From Sorangium cellulosum (GTDB lineage: Bacteria > Myxococcota_A > Polyangia > Polyangiales > Polyangiaceae), in the NCBI RefSeq assembly GCF_004135735.1, contig NZ_CP012670.1, forward strand, positions 5,658,501 to 5,722,500: 64,000 nt of DNA. Direction: 5' to 3'. Each line of letters starts with the position of its first letter. Positions within the stretch are counted from its first letter, which is position 1. The translations under genes and the position numbers were made by a program. Under the pieces are notes generated by a model. The model saw nothing but the letters and a program-made list of their open reading frames with translations. It was not told the DNA's origin and ran no database searches. This document shows positions 42,695 to 51,702 of this stretch, piece by piece.

Positions 42695-43803
42695 ACCCCG
42701 GCCACCGCGAAGCGCGCGGCGTCCGCGCGCTTCAGCTCGAGCCCCAGCCCCGGACGGGACAGGTCGGGCGCGAGCGCCCCCGCGCGCGGGCGCGGCGCCC
42801 CGTCGAAGAGCAGGGCCTCGACCCTCACGTGATCGTGAAAGTACTCGAGGTGGCGCGCCGGCGTGAGCGCGCAGCACGCGTGGACGTGGATCGACGGCGC
42901 GGTGTGCGACGAGAGCGGGATCGCCCGCGCCCCGCAGAGCGCCGCGGCCCGGACGAACCCGGTGATCCCCCGGCAGCGGGTGGCGTCGGCCTGGAGCACG
43001 TCGACGGCGGAGGCGTCCAGCATCCGGCGGAAGTAGACGAGATCGTACCCGTACTCCCCCGCCGCGATATCCATCCCCGCCGGGCCGCGATCGCGGAGCA
43101 GCCGCAACCCCTCGAGATCGTCCGAGCTCACCGGCTCCTCGAACCAGCGCACGTCGAGCCGGGCGAACGCCTCGGCGAGCGCGAGCGCCTGCTTTCGCGC
43201 GTACGCCCCGTTGGCGTCGACGAACAGGCCCACCCCGGGCCCCACCGCCTCCCGCGCGGCCTCCACGCGGCGCGCGTCCTCGGCCGGCTCCCGGCCGACC
43301 TTCATCTTCACCATGCCGATGCCGTCGTCGCGCCACCCGGCGAGCTGCTCCTTCAGCTCCGCGATCGCGTACGAGGTGAACCCGCCGCTGCCGTAGACCG
43401 GGATCGCGTCCCGGACCGGACCGAGGAGGCGGACGAGCGGGAGATCGAGCAGGCGCGCCTTGAGATCCCAGAGCGCCGTGTCCACGGCCGCGATCGCGCA
43501 GGACGCGATGCCCGGCGCGCCGGCGTTGCGGACCGCGCGGACCATCCGGTCGTGCGCCGCGCTCACCGCGAAGGCGTCCACGCCCTCCACCGCGGGCGCG
43601 AGCGTGTCCCGGATGAGCCGGCCGACCGCCGCGGGCGCGTAGGTGTAACCGAGGCCCCGGCGCCCTCCCCCGGTCACCTCGGCCACGACGCAGATCGTGT
43701 GATCCCAGGTGAACGTCCCGTCCGACTCGGGCCGATCCGTGGGGATCCGGTACGCCGAGACGTCGACCCGCTCGACCGGCCCGCCTCCGCGGAGATCGTT
43801 CAT
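42691..43803 (-). CDS. Enolase-superfamily enzyme (mandelate-racemase group)
   Basis: 370 residues. The TIM barrel has the acid-base pair motif K166-M-K168 and metal ligands at D196 (VDANGAY), E222 (WFEEP) and E250 (AAGEYGY), a spacing that closely matches mandelate racemase. A C-terminal His is present in LSSHTAPS, as in the MR subgroup that uses Lys and His. It abstracts a proton alpha to a carboxylate, giving racemisation or dehydration of a sugar acid or 2-hydroxyacid. It is the last gene of a leftward operon, 18 bp after the FAD/Fe-S dehydrogenase gene. The neighbours suggest a 2-hydroxyacid such as lactate or an acid sugar as substrate, but this is not proven. Confidence 0.88.
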   Translation of the reverse strand: MNDLRGGGPVERVDVSAYRIPTDRPESDGTFTWDHTICVVAEVTGGGRRGLGYTYAPAAVGRLIRDTLAPAVEGVDAFAVSAAHDRMVRAVRNAGAPGIASCAIAAVDTALWDLKARLLDLPLVRLLGPVRDAIPVYGSGGFTSYAIAELKEQLAGWRDDGIGMVKMKVGREPAEDARRVEAAREAVGPGVGLFVDANGAYARKQALALAEAFARLDVRWFEEPVSSDDLEGLRLLRDRGPAGMDIAAGEYGYDLVYFRRMLDASAVDVLQADATRCRGITGFVRAAALCGARAIPLSSHTAPSIHVHACCALTPARHLEYFHDHVRVEALLFDGAPRPRAGALAPDLSRPGLGLELKRADAARFAVAGV

Positions 43804-43821
43804 CGCCTCGAGCCCTCCGCG

Positions 43822-46800
43822 TCAGCGCCGCAGCCACCCCCGCCGCCACGAGATCCCCAGGGCGAGCGCGGCCGAGAGCAGGACGGCGGCCGCCGGCAGG
43901 GCGCGGGGCCGCGGCGCCCTGGCCGGCGCCATTGCGCCATGGCCCGCGCGCCGGGACCGCCGGAGCGCGAGGTGCAGCACCTCCGCCACGTGGAGCGGCC
44001 GCCGCCCCGTGCCCTCCTCGATCTGACCGCGGCAGCTGAACCCGCTGGTGACGACGAGCGTGCCCGCGCCCGCGCGCCGCACCGCCGGCAGCAGCACGCG
44101 CTCGCCCACCGCCTGCGAGATCTCGTAATGCCGCGCCTCGTACCCGAACGACCCGGCCATCCCGCAGCAGCCCGCGTCGAGCACCTCGCACGCCACCCCT
44201 GCCCTCCGGAGCAGCTTCGCGTCCGCGTCGGACCGGAGGACCGCCTTCTGATGGCAGTGGCCGTGCAGGACCGCCCTCTCCCCGTCGAGCCGCGGCGGCG
44301 CATACCCGATCTCGTCGAGGAGCTCGCTCAGCAGGTATGTCTGCTCGCGCAGGCGGCGGGCGGTCTCGTCGTGCGGGAAGAGCTCCCCGAGCTCGTCCCG
44401 GAAGACCGCGACGCAGCTCGGCTCCAGGCCCACGACCGGGATCCCCGCGCGGGCCACGGGGCGCAGGGCGTCGAGGATCTCACGGAGGGCCGACTTGGCC
44501 CGATCGAGCATCCCGTGATCGTAGAGCGGCCGGCCGCAGCAGAGGGAGCGCCGCGGCACGATCACCCGGTAGCCCGCGTCCTCCAGGACCTCGACCGCCG
44601 CGACGGCCACCTCCGGATGAAAGTGGTCGTTGAACGTGTCCGGCCACAGGATCACCGGCGGCCGCTCCCGCGCGCCCGCGGGCGCCGGCCGCGCGAAGAA
44701 CCACCGCTTGAAGGTCCGCCGCGCGAAGGTCGGCATGGAGCGCTGGGGCGCGATCCCGCCGAGGCGCTTCAGCGCCGCGCCGAGCCAGGGGACCCGGAAG
44801 ACCGCGTTGACGAGCCCCGGGGCGAGCGAGGCGAGCCGCGCCCAGGTCCGGATGAGCCCCATCGAGTACGCCGCCATCGGCCGCCGGTGATGCTCGTAGT
44901 AATGCGCGAGGAACTCCGCCTTGTACGTCGCCATGTCGACGTGCACCGGGCACTCGCCCTTGCAGCCCTTGCACGCGAGGCAGAGATCGAGCGCGTCCCT
45001 GACGTCCGGGTTGTCCCAGCCGAGCGGCGTCTCCTCGCCCTGGAGCATCTCGAAGAGCAACCTCGCCCGGCCGCGCGTCGTGTGGATCTCCTCCCGGGTC
45101 ACCATGTAGCTCGGGCACATGGTCCCGCCGTCGAGCTTCCGGCATTTGCCCACGCCGACGCAGCGGAGCGTGGCCTCGGCGAAGCTGCCGTGGTCGTTGG
45201 GATACCGGAAATGGGTCTCGAGCGAGGGCGGATCGTACCCGGTGCCGAGGCGGAGGTTCTCGTCGATGCCGTACGGATCGACGACCTTCCCCGGGTTCAT
45301 CTTCCAGCGCGGATCCCAGATGGCCTTGAACTCCCGGAACGCCGCGACCAGCTCCTCGCCGTACATCTTCGTGAGGAGCGCCGCGCGCGCCTGGCCGTCG
45401 CCGTGCTCGCCGGACAGCGAGCCGCCCAGCGAGAGCACGAGATCGGCCGCGTGGTTCACGAACTCCAGGTACCTGTCGATCCCCGGGCGCGTCTTCAGGT
45501 CGAAATCGATCCGGGTGTGAACGCACCCCTGGCCGAAGTGGCCGTAGAGGGAGCCCTTGTAGCCGAAGCGATCGAGCAGCCCGCGGAGCCTGGGCAGGTA
45601 CTCGGCGAGCCGCTCCGGCGGGACCGCGGAGTCCTCCCAGCCCGGCCACGCCTCCCTCATCCCGGGGACGTGGGCCGTGGCCGCGAGGCCGGACTCGCGG
45701 ACCGTCCAGAGCTGCTCCTGCTCGCCCTCCTCCTCGCAGAGCCGCATCGCCGGCGGGCGCCGGGCCCGCTCGAGCCGGCTCATCAGCGCGCGCGCCCTGT
45801 CCCGCGCCTCCGCCCTCGTCTCGCCGCGGAACTCGGCCATGAGCCAGCCCCGGCCCTCGGGCAGGAGCCCCGTGGCCTCGCGCTGCAGGCCCTTTCGCCC
45901 CAGGAAATCGACGAGCTGCTCGTCGATCCCCTCCAGCCCGGAAGGGCCGGCGCCCCGGACCTCGACGAGGTGCTCGCCCGCGCTGTAGACGTCCGGATAC
46001 CCCAGCACCAGGAGGACGCGCTCGCGGGGGCTCGGGATGAGGCGCAGCAGCGCCTCGAGGACCACGACGCACGTCCCCTCGCTGCCCGCGAGCGCGCGGC
46101 CGACGTGAAACCCCTTCTCCGGCAGCAGGTCGTCGAGGTTGTACCCCGAGACCCGCCGCGGGAGGTCGGGGAACCGCGCGCGGATCAGCCGGGCGTACCG
46201 GTCCCGGAGCGCGCGGAGATCCGCGTAGAGCCGCCCCCGCGGCCCGCCCTCGCCGAGGATCCGGTCGAGCTCGTGATCCGGAGTCGGCCCGACCCGGAGC
46301 ACGTGGCCCTCGTACGTGAGCACGGTCAGCTCCTCGACGTAATCCGCGGTCCGGCCCCCGCTGGATCCATTCATGATCGAGTGGACTCCGCAGGAGTTGT
46401 TGCCGATCATGCCGCCCAGCGTGCACCACCTGTGCGTCGAGGGGTCGGGGGCGAAGGTCAGCCCGTGCCGCTGGGCCTGGCCCCGGAGGTCGTCGAGGAG
46501 CGCCCCGGGCTGCACGCGGCAGAGCCGCCGCGCGGGATCGATGTCGAGGACGCGGTTCATGTACTTGGAGAAGTCGAGGACGACGGCCACATTGCAGGTC
46601 TGACCGGCCAGGCTGGTGCCCGCGCCGCGGGGGAGGACGGGCGCCCCGTGGCGCCGGCAGGCGGCGACGGTGGCGACCACGTCGCCCGCGCTCCTCGGGA
46701 GGACGACGCCGAGGGGGACCTGGCGGTAATTCGAGCCGTCGGTCGAGTAGACCGCGCGAGACTCGCTGTCGAAGCGGACCTCGCCAGAGATCGCCGCCCG

Positions 46801-46893
46801 GAGCTCGGCCTCCAGATCCGCGATGTCGTGCGCTGCGACGGGGGCCTGCCGGCGGTCGTCGCGACCGCGGCGGAGCGGGACCAGCATCACCAT
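43822..46893 (-). CDS. FAD-linked oxidase / Fe-S (GlpC-like) fusion dehydrogenase
   Basis: 1023 residues. The N-terminal half is a PCMH-type FAD domain (VLPRGAGTSLAGQT; CTLGGMIGNNSCGVHSI) with the D-lactate dehydrogenase/glycolate oxidase C-terminal cap (GSLSGEHGDGQAR). The second half has ferredoxin-type Cys (CVGVGKCRKL and later CLACKGCKGECPVHVDM) and GlpC-like CCG motifs (RSLCCGRPL; DAGCCGMAGSFGYE). A single hydrophobic segment ends the protein (ALPAAAVLLSAALALGI), unusual for the family and a probable membrane anchor. The expected reaction is oxidation of D-lactate or a related 2-hydroxyacid with electrons passed to the quinone pool. It lies between poxB-like and enolase-superfamily genes (gaps 39 and 18 bp). 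Confidence 0.9.
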   Translation of the reverse strand: MVMLVPLRRGRDDRRQAPVAAHDIADLEAELRAAISGEVRFDSESRAVYSTDGSNYRQVPLGVVLPRSAGDVVATVAACRRHGAPVLPRGAGTSLAGQTCNVAVVLDFSKYMNRVLDIDPARRLCRVQPGALLDDLRGQAQRHGLTFAPDPSTHRWCTLGGMIGNNSCGVHSIMNGSSGGRTADYVEELTVLTYEGHVLRVGPTPDHELDRILGEGGPRGRLYADLRALRDRYARLIRARFPDLPRRVSGYNLDDLLPEKGFHVGRALAGSEGTCVVVLEALLRLIPSPRERVLLVLGYPDVYSAGEHLVEVRGAGPSGLEGIDEQLVDFLGRKGLQREATGLLPEGRGWLMAEFRGETRAEARDRARALMSRLERARRPPAMRLCEEEGEQEQLWTVRESGLAATAHVPGMREAWPGWEDSAVPPERLAEYLPRLRGLLDRFGYKGSLYGHFGQGCVHTRIDFDLKTRPGIDRYLEFVNHAADLVLSLGGSLSGEHGDGQARAALLTKMYGEELVAAFREFKAIWDPRWKMNPGKVVDPYGIDENLRLGTGYDPPSLETHFRYPNDHGSFAEATLRCVGVGKCRKLDGGTMCPSYMVTREEIHTTRGRARLLFEMLQGEETPLGWDNPDVRDALDLCLACKGCKGECPVHVDMATYKAEFLAHYYEHHRRPMAAYSMGLIRTWARLASLAPGLVNAVFRVPWLGAALKRLGGIAPQRSMPTFARRTFKRWFFARPAPAGARERPPVILWPDTFNDHFHPEVAVAAVEVLEDAGYRVIVPRRSLCCGRPLYDHGMLDRAKSALREILDALRPVARAGIPVVGLEPSCVAVFRDELGELFPHDETARRLREQTYLLSELLDEIGYAPPRLDGERAVLHGHCHQKAVLRSDADAKLLRRAGVACEVLDAGCCGMAGSFGYEARHYEISQAVGERVLLPAVRRAGAGTLVVTSGFSCRGQIEEGTGRRPLHVAEVLHLALRRSRRAGHGAMAPARAPRPRALPAAAVLLSAALALGISWRRGWLRR

Positions 46894-46932
46894 GGAGCAC
46901 CTCGCGATGAAACAGCGCCCGGAGAACGGCGC

Positions 46933-48687
46933 TCAGAAGAGATCACGGACCTTGCTGCGGAACAGGGTGAGGGCGATCCTCCCCCGGTTCGGCTGGCCGC
47001 GCGCCAGCGACTCGGCCATGTGCAAGGCCTGCTTTGGCTTGACCATGGAGGGCATCGGCGCCTCGAACGGGTCGACGACCGCCTCGACCAGCGCCGGGCC
47101 GTCCGCCTGGAAGGCCGCGCCGAGCGCCTTCTGGACCTCCTCGGGCCGCTCGCAGCGGAACCCCGAGGCCCCGCACGCCTCGGCGACCCTGACGAAATCG
47201 ATGGGGTGGAGCTCGCAGCCGTACTCGGGGTTGCCGAGAAAGACCATCTGCTCCCACTTGATCTGGCCGAGCGTGTTGTTCTTGATCACGATGACGCGAA
47301 TGGGGAGCCTGTACTTGGCCGCCGTGGCGAGCTCGCCCATCAGCATGGTGAGCCCCCCGTCGCCGATGAAGGCGACGACCTGGCGCCCCGGGTACGCCGC
47401 CTGCGCCGCGATCGCGTAGGGCAGGCCCGGCGCCATGGTGGCGAGGTTGCCGGAGCACGAGAACTGCTGGCCGCGGCGGAGCCGGATGCTCCGCGCCGCC
47501 CACGTGGTGATCGTCCCGCTGTCGGTCGTGATGATCGCGTCGTCGGTGAGGAACGAGTTCAGGGCGCCGGCCACGACCTGGGGCTTGAGCGGGGCGTCCG
47601 GCCGCGACTCGCGATCGCGCATCAGCTCCCACCACTCGCGCATCCGGAACTGGGCGAACTCGAGGAACGAGCGGTCCTCTCGCCGCCGGAGCAGCGGGAG
47701 CAGCGCCCGGAGCGTCTCCTTGGCGTCGCCCGCGAGGCCCACGTCGATGTCGTAGCGCAGCCCGATCCGCGCCGGGTCGCGGTCGATCTGCACCGCCCTG
47801 GCCTGGCCCGCCTGGGGGTAATACTCGAGGTACGGGAAGCTGGTGCCGACCATCAGGAGGGTGTCGCACTCCTCCATCGCCATCTCGGACGGGCGCGTCC
47901 CGAGCAGCCCGAGCCCTCCCGTGGTGTACGGCGACTCGTCGCTCACCACCGCCTTGCCGAGCAGCGCCTTGATGATGGGCGCCGCGAGCCGCTCGGCGAG
48001 CTCCTCGAGCAGATCGCCGGCGCCGAGCGCCCCCCGCCCGGCCAGGATCACCGTCCTCTTGCCGCGGTTGATCAGCTCCGCCGCCTCGCCGAGCCGCTCC
48101 GCCGTGGGGACGCGGACGGGGCGTGTCCAGACCGAGGACGTGTGCCCCGGGACCTTCTTGTCCGAGGGCTCGTCCGCGGAGATCTTCTGGTCCTGGAGAT
48201 CGACGGGCACCGTGATGTGCGCGACCCCCTCCCGGGCGAGCGCGGCCCGGCACGCGGCGTCCACCAGCATGCGCGCCTGCGCGGCGCCGACGAGCATCTG
48301 GTTGTAGACGGCGACGTCCTTGAAGAGCGCGAGGAGGTCGACCTCCTGCTGGTACTGGCTGCCCAGGAGATCGTGGTAGGTCTGGCCGGTGATGGCGAGC
48401 ACGGGCGCGCCATCCATCTTCGCGTCGTAGAGCCCGTTGAGCAGGTGAATCGCGCCCGGCCCGGACGTCGCGAGGCAGACCCCGAGCCGCCCGGTGAACT
48501 TCGCGTAGCCGCACGCCATGAAGGCGGCCGCCTCCTCGTGCCGCACCTGGATGAACCGGATCTTCTCCTGCCGTGTCCGGAGCGCCTCCATGAGGCCGTT
48601 GATGCCGTCGCCCGGCAGGCCGAACACGGTGTCCACGCCCCACGCGATCAGCCGGTCGATCAGCACGTCCGCCGTGGTCTCCGCCAT
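46933..48687 (-). CDS. Thiamine-diphosphate-dependent pyruvate oxidase/dehydrogenase (PoxB-like)
   Basis: 584 residues, typical length. The three-domain ThDP fold is complete: catalytic Glu51 in VRHEEAAAFMACGYAK, the central FAD-binding-type domain, and the cofactor motif GDGG...NNT (around residue 440, IGDGGLTMLMGE to VIKNNTLGQIKWEQ). The last motif, KWEQ...GNPEYG, is typical of PoxB-type pyruvate dehydrogenase (quinone), which oxidises pyruvate to acetate. It is first in a leftward operon with the FAD/Fe-S dehydrogenase and the enolase-superfamily enzyme. Together they could convert lactate to pyruvate to acetate with electrons to quinone. Acetolactate synthase is excluded by the absence of a small-subunit partner and by the KWEQ motif. 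Confidence 0.9.
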   Translation of the reverse strand: MAETTADVLIDRLIAWGVDTVFGLPGDGINGLMEALRTRQEKIRFIQVRHEEAAAFMACGYAKFTGRLGVCLATSGPGAIHLLNGLYDAKMDGAPVLAITGQTYHDLLGSQYQQEVDLLALFKDVAVYNQMLVGAAQARMLVDAACRAALAREGVAHITVPVDLQDQKISADEPSDKKVPGHTSSVWTRPVRVPTAERLGEAAELINRGKRTVILAGRGALGAGDLLEELAERLAAPIIKALLGKAVVSDESPYTTGGLGLLGTRPSEMAMEECDTLLMVGTSFPYLEYYPQAGQARAVQIDRDPARIGLRYDIDVGLAGDAKETLRALLPLLRRREDRSFLEFAQFRMREWWELMRDRESRPDAPLKPQVVAGALNSFLTDDAIITTDSGTITTWAARSIRLRRGQQFSCSGNLATMAPGLPYAIAAQAAYPGRQVVAFIGDGGLTMLMGELATAAKYRLPIRVIVIKNNTLGQIKWEQMVFLGNPEYGCELHPIDFVRVAEACGASGFRCERPEEVQKALGAAFQADGPALVEAVVDPFEAPMPSMVKPKQALHMAESLARGQPNRGRIALTLFRSKVRDLF

Positions 48688-48874
48688 GAGATGACTCCCC
48701 TCGTCCGCTCGACACCCAAGGTCCGCGCCGGCCCGCCGCGCACGCCAGCCCGCGCGCGAGCGTCACCGGAGCGCTCGCATCACGCTCGCAGCAACGGATG
48801 TGCCCCGAGGTGGTGGGCGAGGGGCATGACCTCTGCACGGCTCGCGGCGCGGGGATCCCCTGCCGGGAGGCGAG

Positions 48875-49408
48875 ATGAAACATGACGCGATCGTTCACGC
48901 CGCGGGAGGCGTGCTGGGCGGCACCGTGGGCACGGCGCTGATGCTGAAGGGCATGAAGGCGAGCCAGAAGCTGCCCGAGCGGCTGAAGCCTCCCCCGGTG
49001 CGCAGGGATCCGGGCGAGTTCATGGTGTCGCGCGTGGAGCAGCTCCGGGGCGCGCCGCTGCGGCGCGGGCTGCACGACGCGCTCGCGCGGGGGATGCACT
49101 GGGGTTACGGGGCGACGAGCGGCGCGCTCTTCGGCCTGGCGACGAGCCGGCTCCGCCTGCGGACCCTCCCCGCCGCCCTGCTCGCCGGCTCCGTGATGGG
49201 GACCGCGGTGTGGGCCGTCGGCTACATCGGCTGGCTCCCCGCCGCGAAGCTGACACCGCCGGTGTGGCGGCAAGGCGCGCGGCGCGTCGCGGTGTCGGTC
49301 CTCGGCCACATGGCGTTCGGGATCGTCAGCGCGATCCCCGTGCTGCTCCTGGATCGGAGGAGAGCGGAGCCGTGGTGGAGACGCGCCCTGAAGCGGATCG
49401 CCCGCTGA
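48875..49408 (+). CDS. Small membrane-associated hypothetical protein
   Basis: 177 residues, starting 24 bp after a GC-rich gap with GGAGGCGAG before the ATG. Three hydrophobic helices are visible (GGVLGGTVGTALML, ALLAGSVMGTAVWAVGYIGW and AFGIVSAIPVLLL), with a conserved-looking loop MHWGYGATSGALFGL. This resembles DUF1440/YagU-like inner-membrane proteins, but I cannot be sure. Its 3' end overlaps the next gene by 37 bp. It is first of a three-gene operon with a VKOR homologue and an SPW-SDR protein. Confidence 0.7.
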   Translation: MKHDAIVHAAGGVLGGTVGTALMLKGMKASQKLPERLKPPPVRRDPGEFMVSRVEQLRGAPLRRGLHDALARGMHWGYGATSGALFGLATSRLRLRTLPAALLAGSVMGTAVWAVGYIGWLPAAKLTPPVWRQGARRVAVSVLGHMAFGIVSAIPVLLLDRRRAEPWWRRALKRIAR

Positions 49409-50022
49409 CCGGCGGATCCGGCGAGCAGCTCCCCCGCGCCGGCGGAGGCAGGTCGGGGCGCGCCGCGGGGACGGGCGAGCTCCCGCCTGGATGGGACACG
49501 AACCCCTCGGCGTGGAGGGAGCGACTGCCCATCATCGGGCTCGCCCTGGCCGGCCTGGCGATCGCGGCGTACCTGGGTCTTTACCAGATCCGCGTCCTCG
49601 ACGACGTGTGGGAGCCGTTCTTCGGGGACGGGAGCCGGGCGGTGCTCGACTCGAAGCTCTCGCGGGTCGTCCCGATCCCGGACGCGTGGCTGGGCGCCTT
49701 CGGCTACCTGCTCGACGCGGTGACAGGCCTCGTCGGGGGGCGGGCGCGCTACCGGACCATGCCCTGGATCGTGACGCTGTTCGGGATCGCGGTGGGGCCG
49801 CTCGGCCTCGTCAGCGTCGCGCTGGTGATGGCCCAGCCGCTCGTCGTGGGCCGCTGGTGCACGCTGTGCCTCGTGACGGCCGTGATCTCGGTCCTGATGA
49901 TGGGGCCGGCGCTCGACGAGGTCCTGGCGAGCCTGCAACACCTGCGTCGGGTCCGCGAAGGCCGCCGCGCCTCGCTGTGGAGCGCCTTCTGGGGTCGCCG
50001 GGAGGCGCTGGGAGGAGCCTGA
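49372..50022 (+). CDS. VKOR-family (vitamin K epoxide reductase-like) membrane protein
   Basis: 216 residues from GTG 49372 (or GTG 49375), with GGAGGAG nine bases upstream and inside the previous gene. Four to five hydrophobic segments. The family core is visible: LDSKLSRVVPIPDAWLGAFGYL (Ser loop) and VVGRWCTLCLVTAVISV with the CxxC pair Cys163/Cys166. The other Cys pair of bacterial VKORs (loop cysteines that pass electrons from DsbA-like partners) is missing, so a partner protein or a different redox role is likely. The N-terminal 45 residues are flexible. In the same operon as an SDR oxidoreductase three bases downstream. Confidence 0.85.
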   Translation: MVETRPEADRPLTGGSGEQLPRAGGGRSGRAAGTGELPPGWDTNPSAWRERLPIIGLALAGLAIAAYLGLYQIRVLDDVWEPFFGDGSRAVLDSKLSRVVPIPDAWLGAFGYLLDAVTGLVGGRARYRTMPWIVTLFGIAVGPLGLVSVALVMAQPLVVGRWCTLCLVTAVISVLMMGPALDEVLASLQHLRRVREGRRASLWSAFWGRREALGGA

Positions 50023-50025
50023 GTC

Positions 50026-51390
50026 ATGTGGGGATCGATCCTCAGCGCCGCCGTCGGGATCTGGCTCATGATCGCGCCGGCGGCCCTCGATTACGGGGCG
50101 CCGGCGTCGACCAGCGATCGCATCGTCGGCCCGCTGCTCGCGACGGTGGGCCTCGTCGCCGTGTTCGAGGTCGTGCGCCCGCTGCTCTGGCTGAACCTCG
50201 CCCTCGGCCTGTGGCTGGTCGCCGCGCCGTGGGCGCTCGGGTTCCCGGCGGACGCGCGCTGGAACAGCCTGGCCTGTGGCGCGGCGGTCGCCCTGCTCTC
50301 GCAGGCGCGCGGTCGGTCTACGCGGCGGTACGGCGGCGGCTGGACGGCGCTCTTCCGGCCGGAGCGGATGGCCCGCGCGGCCGAGGACGCGGGCCATGGC
50401 GATCGCCGGCGGGTCGTGGTGATCACGGGCGCGTCGGCCGGGGTGGGCCGCGCCGCCGCGCGGGCGTTCGCCGCGCGGGGGGCGCGCGTCGGGCTGCTCG
50501 CCCGCGGGGTCGACGGCCTCGAGGGCGCGCGGCGCGAGGTCGAGGCGGCCGGGGGCGAGGCGCTGGTCCTGCCCGTCGACGTGGCCGACGCCGCAGCGGT
50601 CGAGCGCGCGGCCGCGGAGGTGGAGCGGGTGCTCGGCCCCATCGACGTGTGGGTCAACAACGCGATGGCCTCGGTGTTCTCGCCCGTGAGCGAGATGCGA
50701 CCCGAGGAGTACCGGCGGGTCACGGAGGTGACCTACCTCGGGTACGTCCACGGCACGCTCTCCGCGCTCCGGCGCATGCGGCCGCGCGACCGCGGCGTGA
50801 TCGTCCAGGTGGGCTCGGCGCTCGCGCACCGCGCGATCCCGCTCCAGTCGGCCTACTGCGCCGCGAAGCACGCGATCAAGGGGTTCACCGAGTCGCTGCG
50901 CTGCGAGCTCTTCCACGACCGCAGCCACGTCCGGGTCACCCTGGTGGACATGCCGGCGCTCAACACGCCGCAGTTCGAGTGGGTGAAGACCCGGCTCCCT
51001 GGGCGGCCGCAGCCGGTGCCGCCGATCTTCCAGCCCGAGGTCGCGGCGGACGCGATCGTCTTCGCGGCCGATCACGGGGAGCGAAAGATGATGTGGGTCG
51101 GCCTCCCCACGGCCAAGGCGGTCCTCGGCAACCGGATCATCCCGGCGCTGCTCGATCGGTATCTGTCCAGGAAGGGATACGACAGCCAGCAGACCGACGA
51201 GCCGGTGCCCGAGGGCCGGAGGGACAACCTCTGGGCGCCGGTGCCCGGCGATCACGGGGCGCACGGCCGCTTCGACGCGCGGGCGCGGGCGCGGTGCGCG
51301 GAGCTCTGGCTCGCCAAGCACCGGGGCGTCGCGGCCGTGGCCGCGGCGGTGGTGGCGACGGCGCTCGTGGGGGCGCTGGCCGCGTGGTGA
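50026..51390 (+). CDS. SPW-repeat / short-chain dehydrogenase fusion
   Basis: 454 residues. Residues 1-95 hold SPW-type membrane segments (LSAAVGIWLMIAPAAL and LGLWLVAAPWALGF), giving an anchor. Residues 125-330 are a classical SDR: TGASAGVGRAA for NAD(P), NNA motif in VWVNNAM, catalytic Ser in VQVGSALAH and Tyr/Lys in YCAAKHAIKG. The end has a last hydrophobic helix (VAAVAAAVVATALVGAL). The SDR half resembles a group often annotated as 'SDR family oxidoreductase' without known substrate. The membrane anchor plus the VKOR neighbour suggest redox at the membrane; substrate unknown. Confidence 0.85.
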   Translation: MWGSILSAAVGIWLMIAPAALDYGAPASTSDRIVGPLLATVGLVAVFEVVRPLLWLNLALGLWLVAAPWALGFPADARWNSLACGAAVALLSQARGRSTRRYGGGWTALFRPERMARAAEDAGHGDRRRVVVITGASAGVGRAAARAFAARGARVGLLARGVDGLEGARREVEAAGGEALVLPVDVADAAAVERAAAEVERVLGPIDVWVNNAMASVFSPVSEMRPEEYRRVTEVTYLGYVHGTLSALRRMRPRDRGVIVQVGSALAHRAIPLQSAYCAAKHAIKGFTESLRCELFHDRSHVRVTLVDMPALNTPQFEWVKTRLPGRPQPVPPIFQPEVAADAIVFAADHGERKMMWVGLPTAKAVLGNRIIPALLDRYLSRKGYDSQQTDEPVPEGRRDNLWAPVPGDHGAHGRFDARARARCAELWLAKHRGVAAVAAAVVATALVGALAAW

Positions 51391-51594
51391 GGGCGTCCTC
51401 CGCGGCCGGGAGATGCAAGAGCATGGATGGGTGGGACCAGCAGTCTTGCACGGAGGTCCCGAGAGATACTCCCATGTCGAGCGACAGGAACTCTACCTGA
51501 CGCTCCACACCATCCCGATCCCTCGCTCTGCGGGCTCGCGGCGGGAGTACCCGCGCGTGACGGGATCGAAGCCGGAGGAGATGCTACCGAAGGC

Positions 51595-51625
51595 TTGACA
51601 CATCGGGCTGGCCGTCGGCTACGCT
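51595..51625 (+). promoter_or_regulatory. Possible sigma70-type promoter of the DUF1993 gene
   Basis: A perfect -35-like TTGACA (51595-51600) is followed by a weak -10-like TACGCT (51620-51625) with a long, 19-bp spacer. It lies about 80 bp before the ATG at 51703. The rest of the 312-bp gap (51391-51702) shows no gene or repeat. Confidence 0.35.
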
Positions 51626-51702
51626 ACCGTCTCCGGGATGCTCAGGAGGGGCACGAGTCAGGTCATACCCGTCACCCCGCAGGCACCTTGACTGGAGGCT
51701 TC

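Noticed and set aside
46933..48687. Acetolactate synthase large subunit
   Set aside because: No small-subunit gene is adjacent, and the KWEQ...GNPEYG region fits PoxB-type pyruvate oxidases better.
42529..48885. A 2118-codon open frame on the plus strand
   Set aside because: It is antisense to three well-supported enzymes with catalytic residues; the translation is an Arg/Ala/Pro/Leu-rich artefact of third-position GC.
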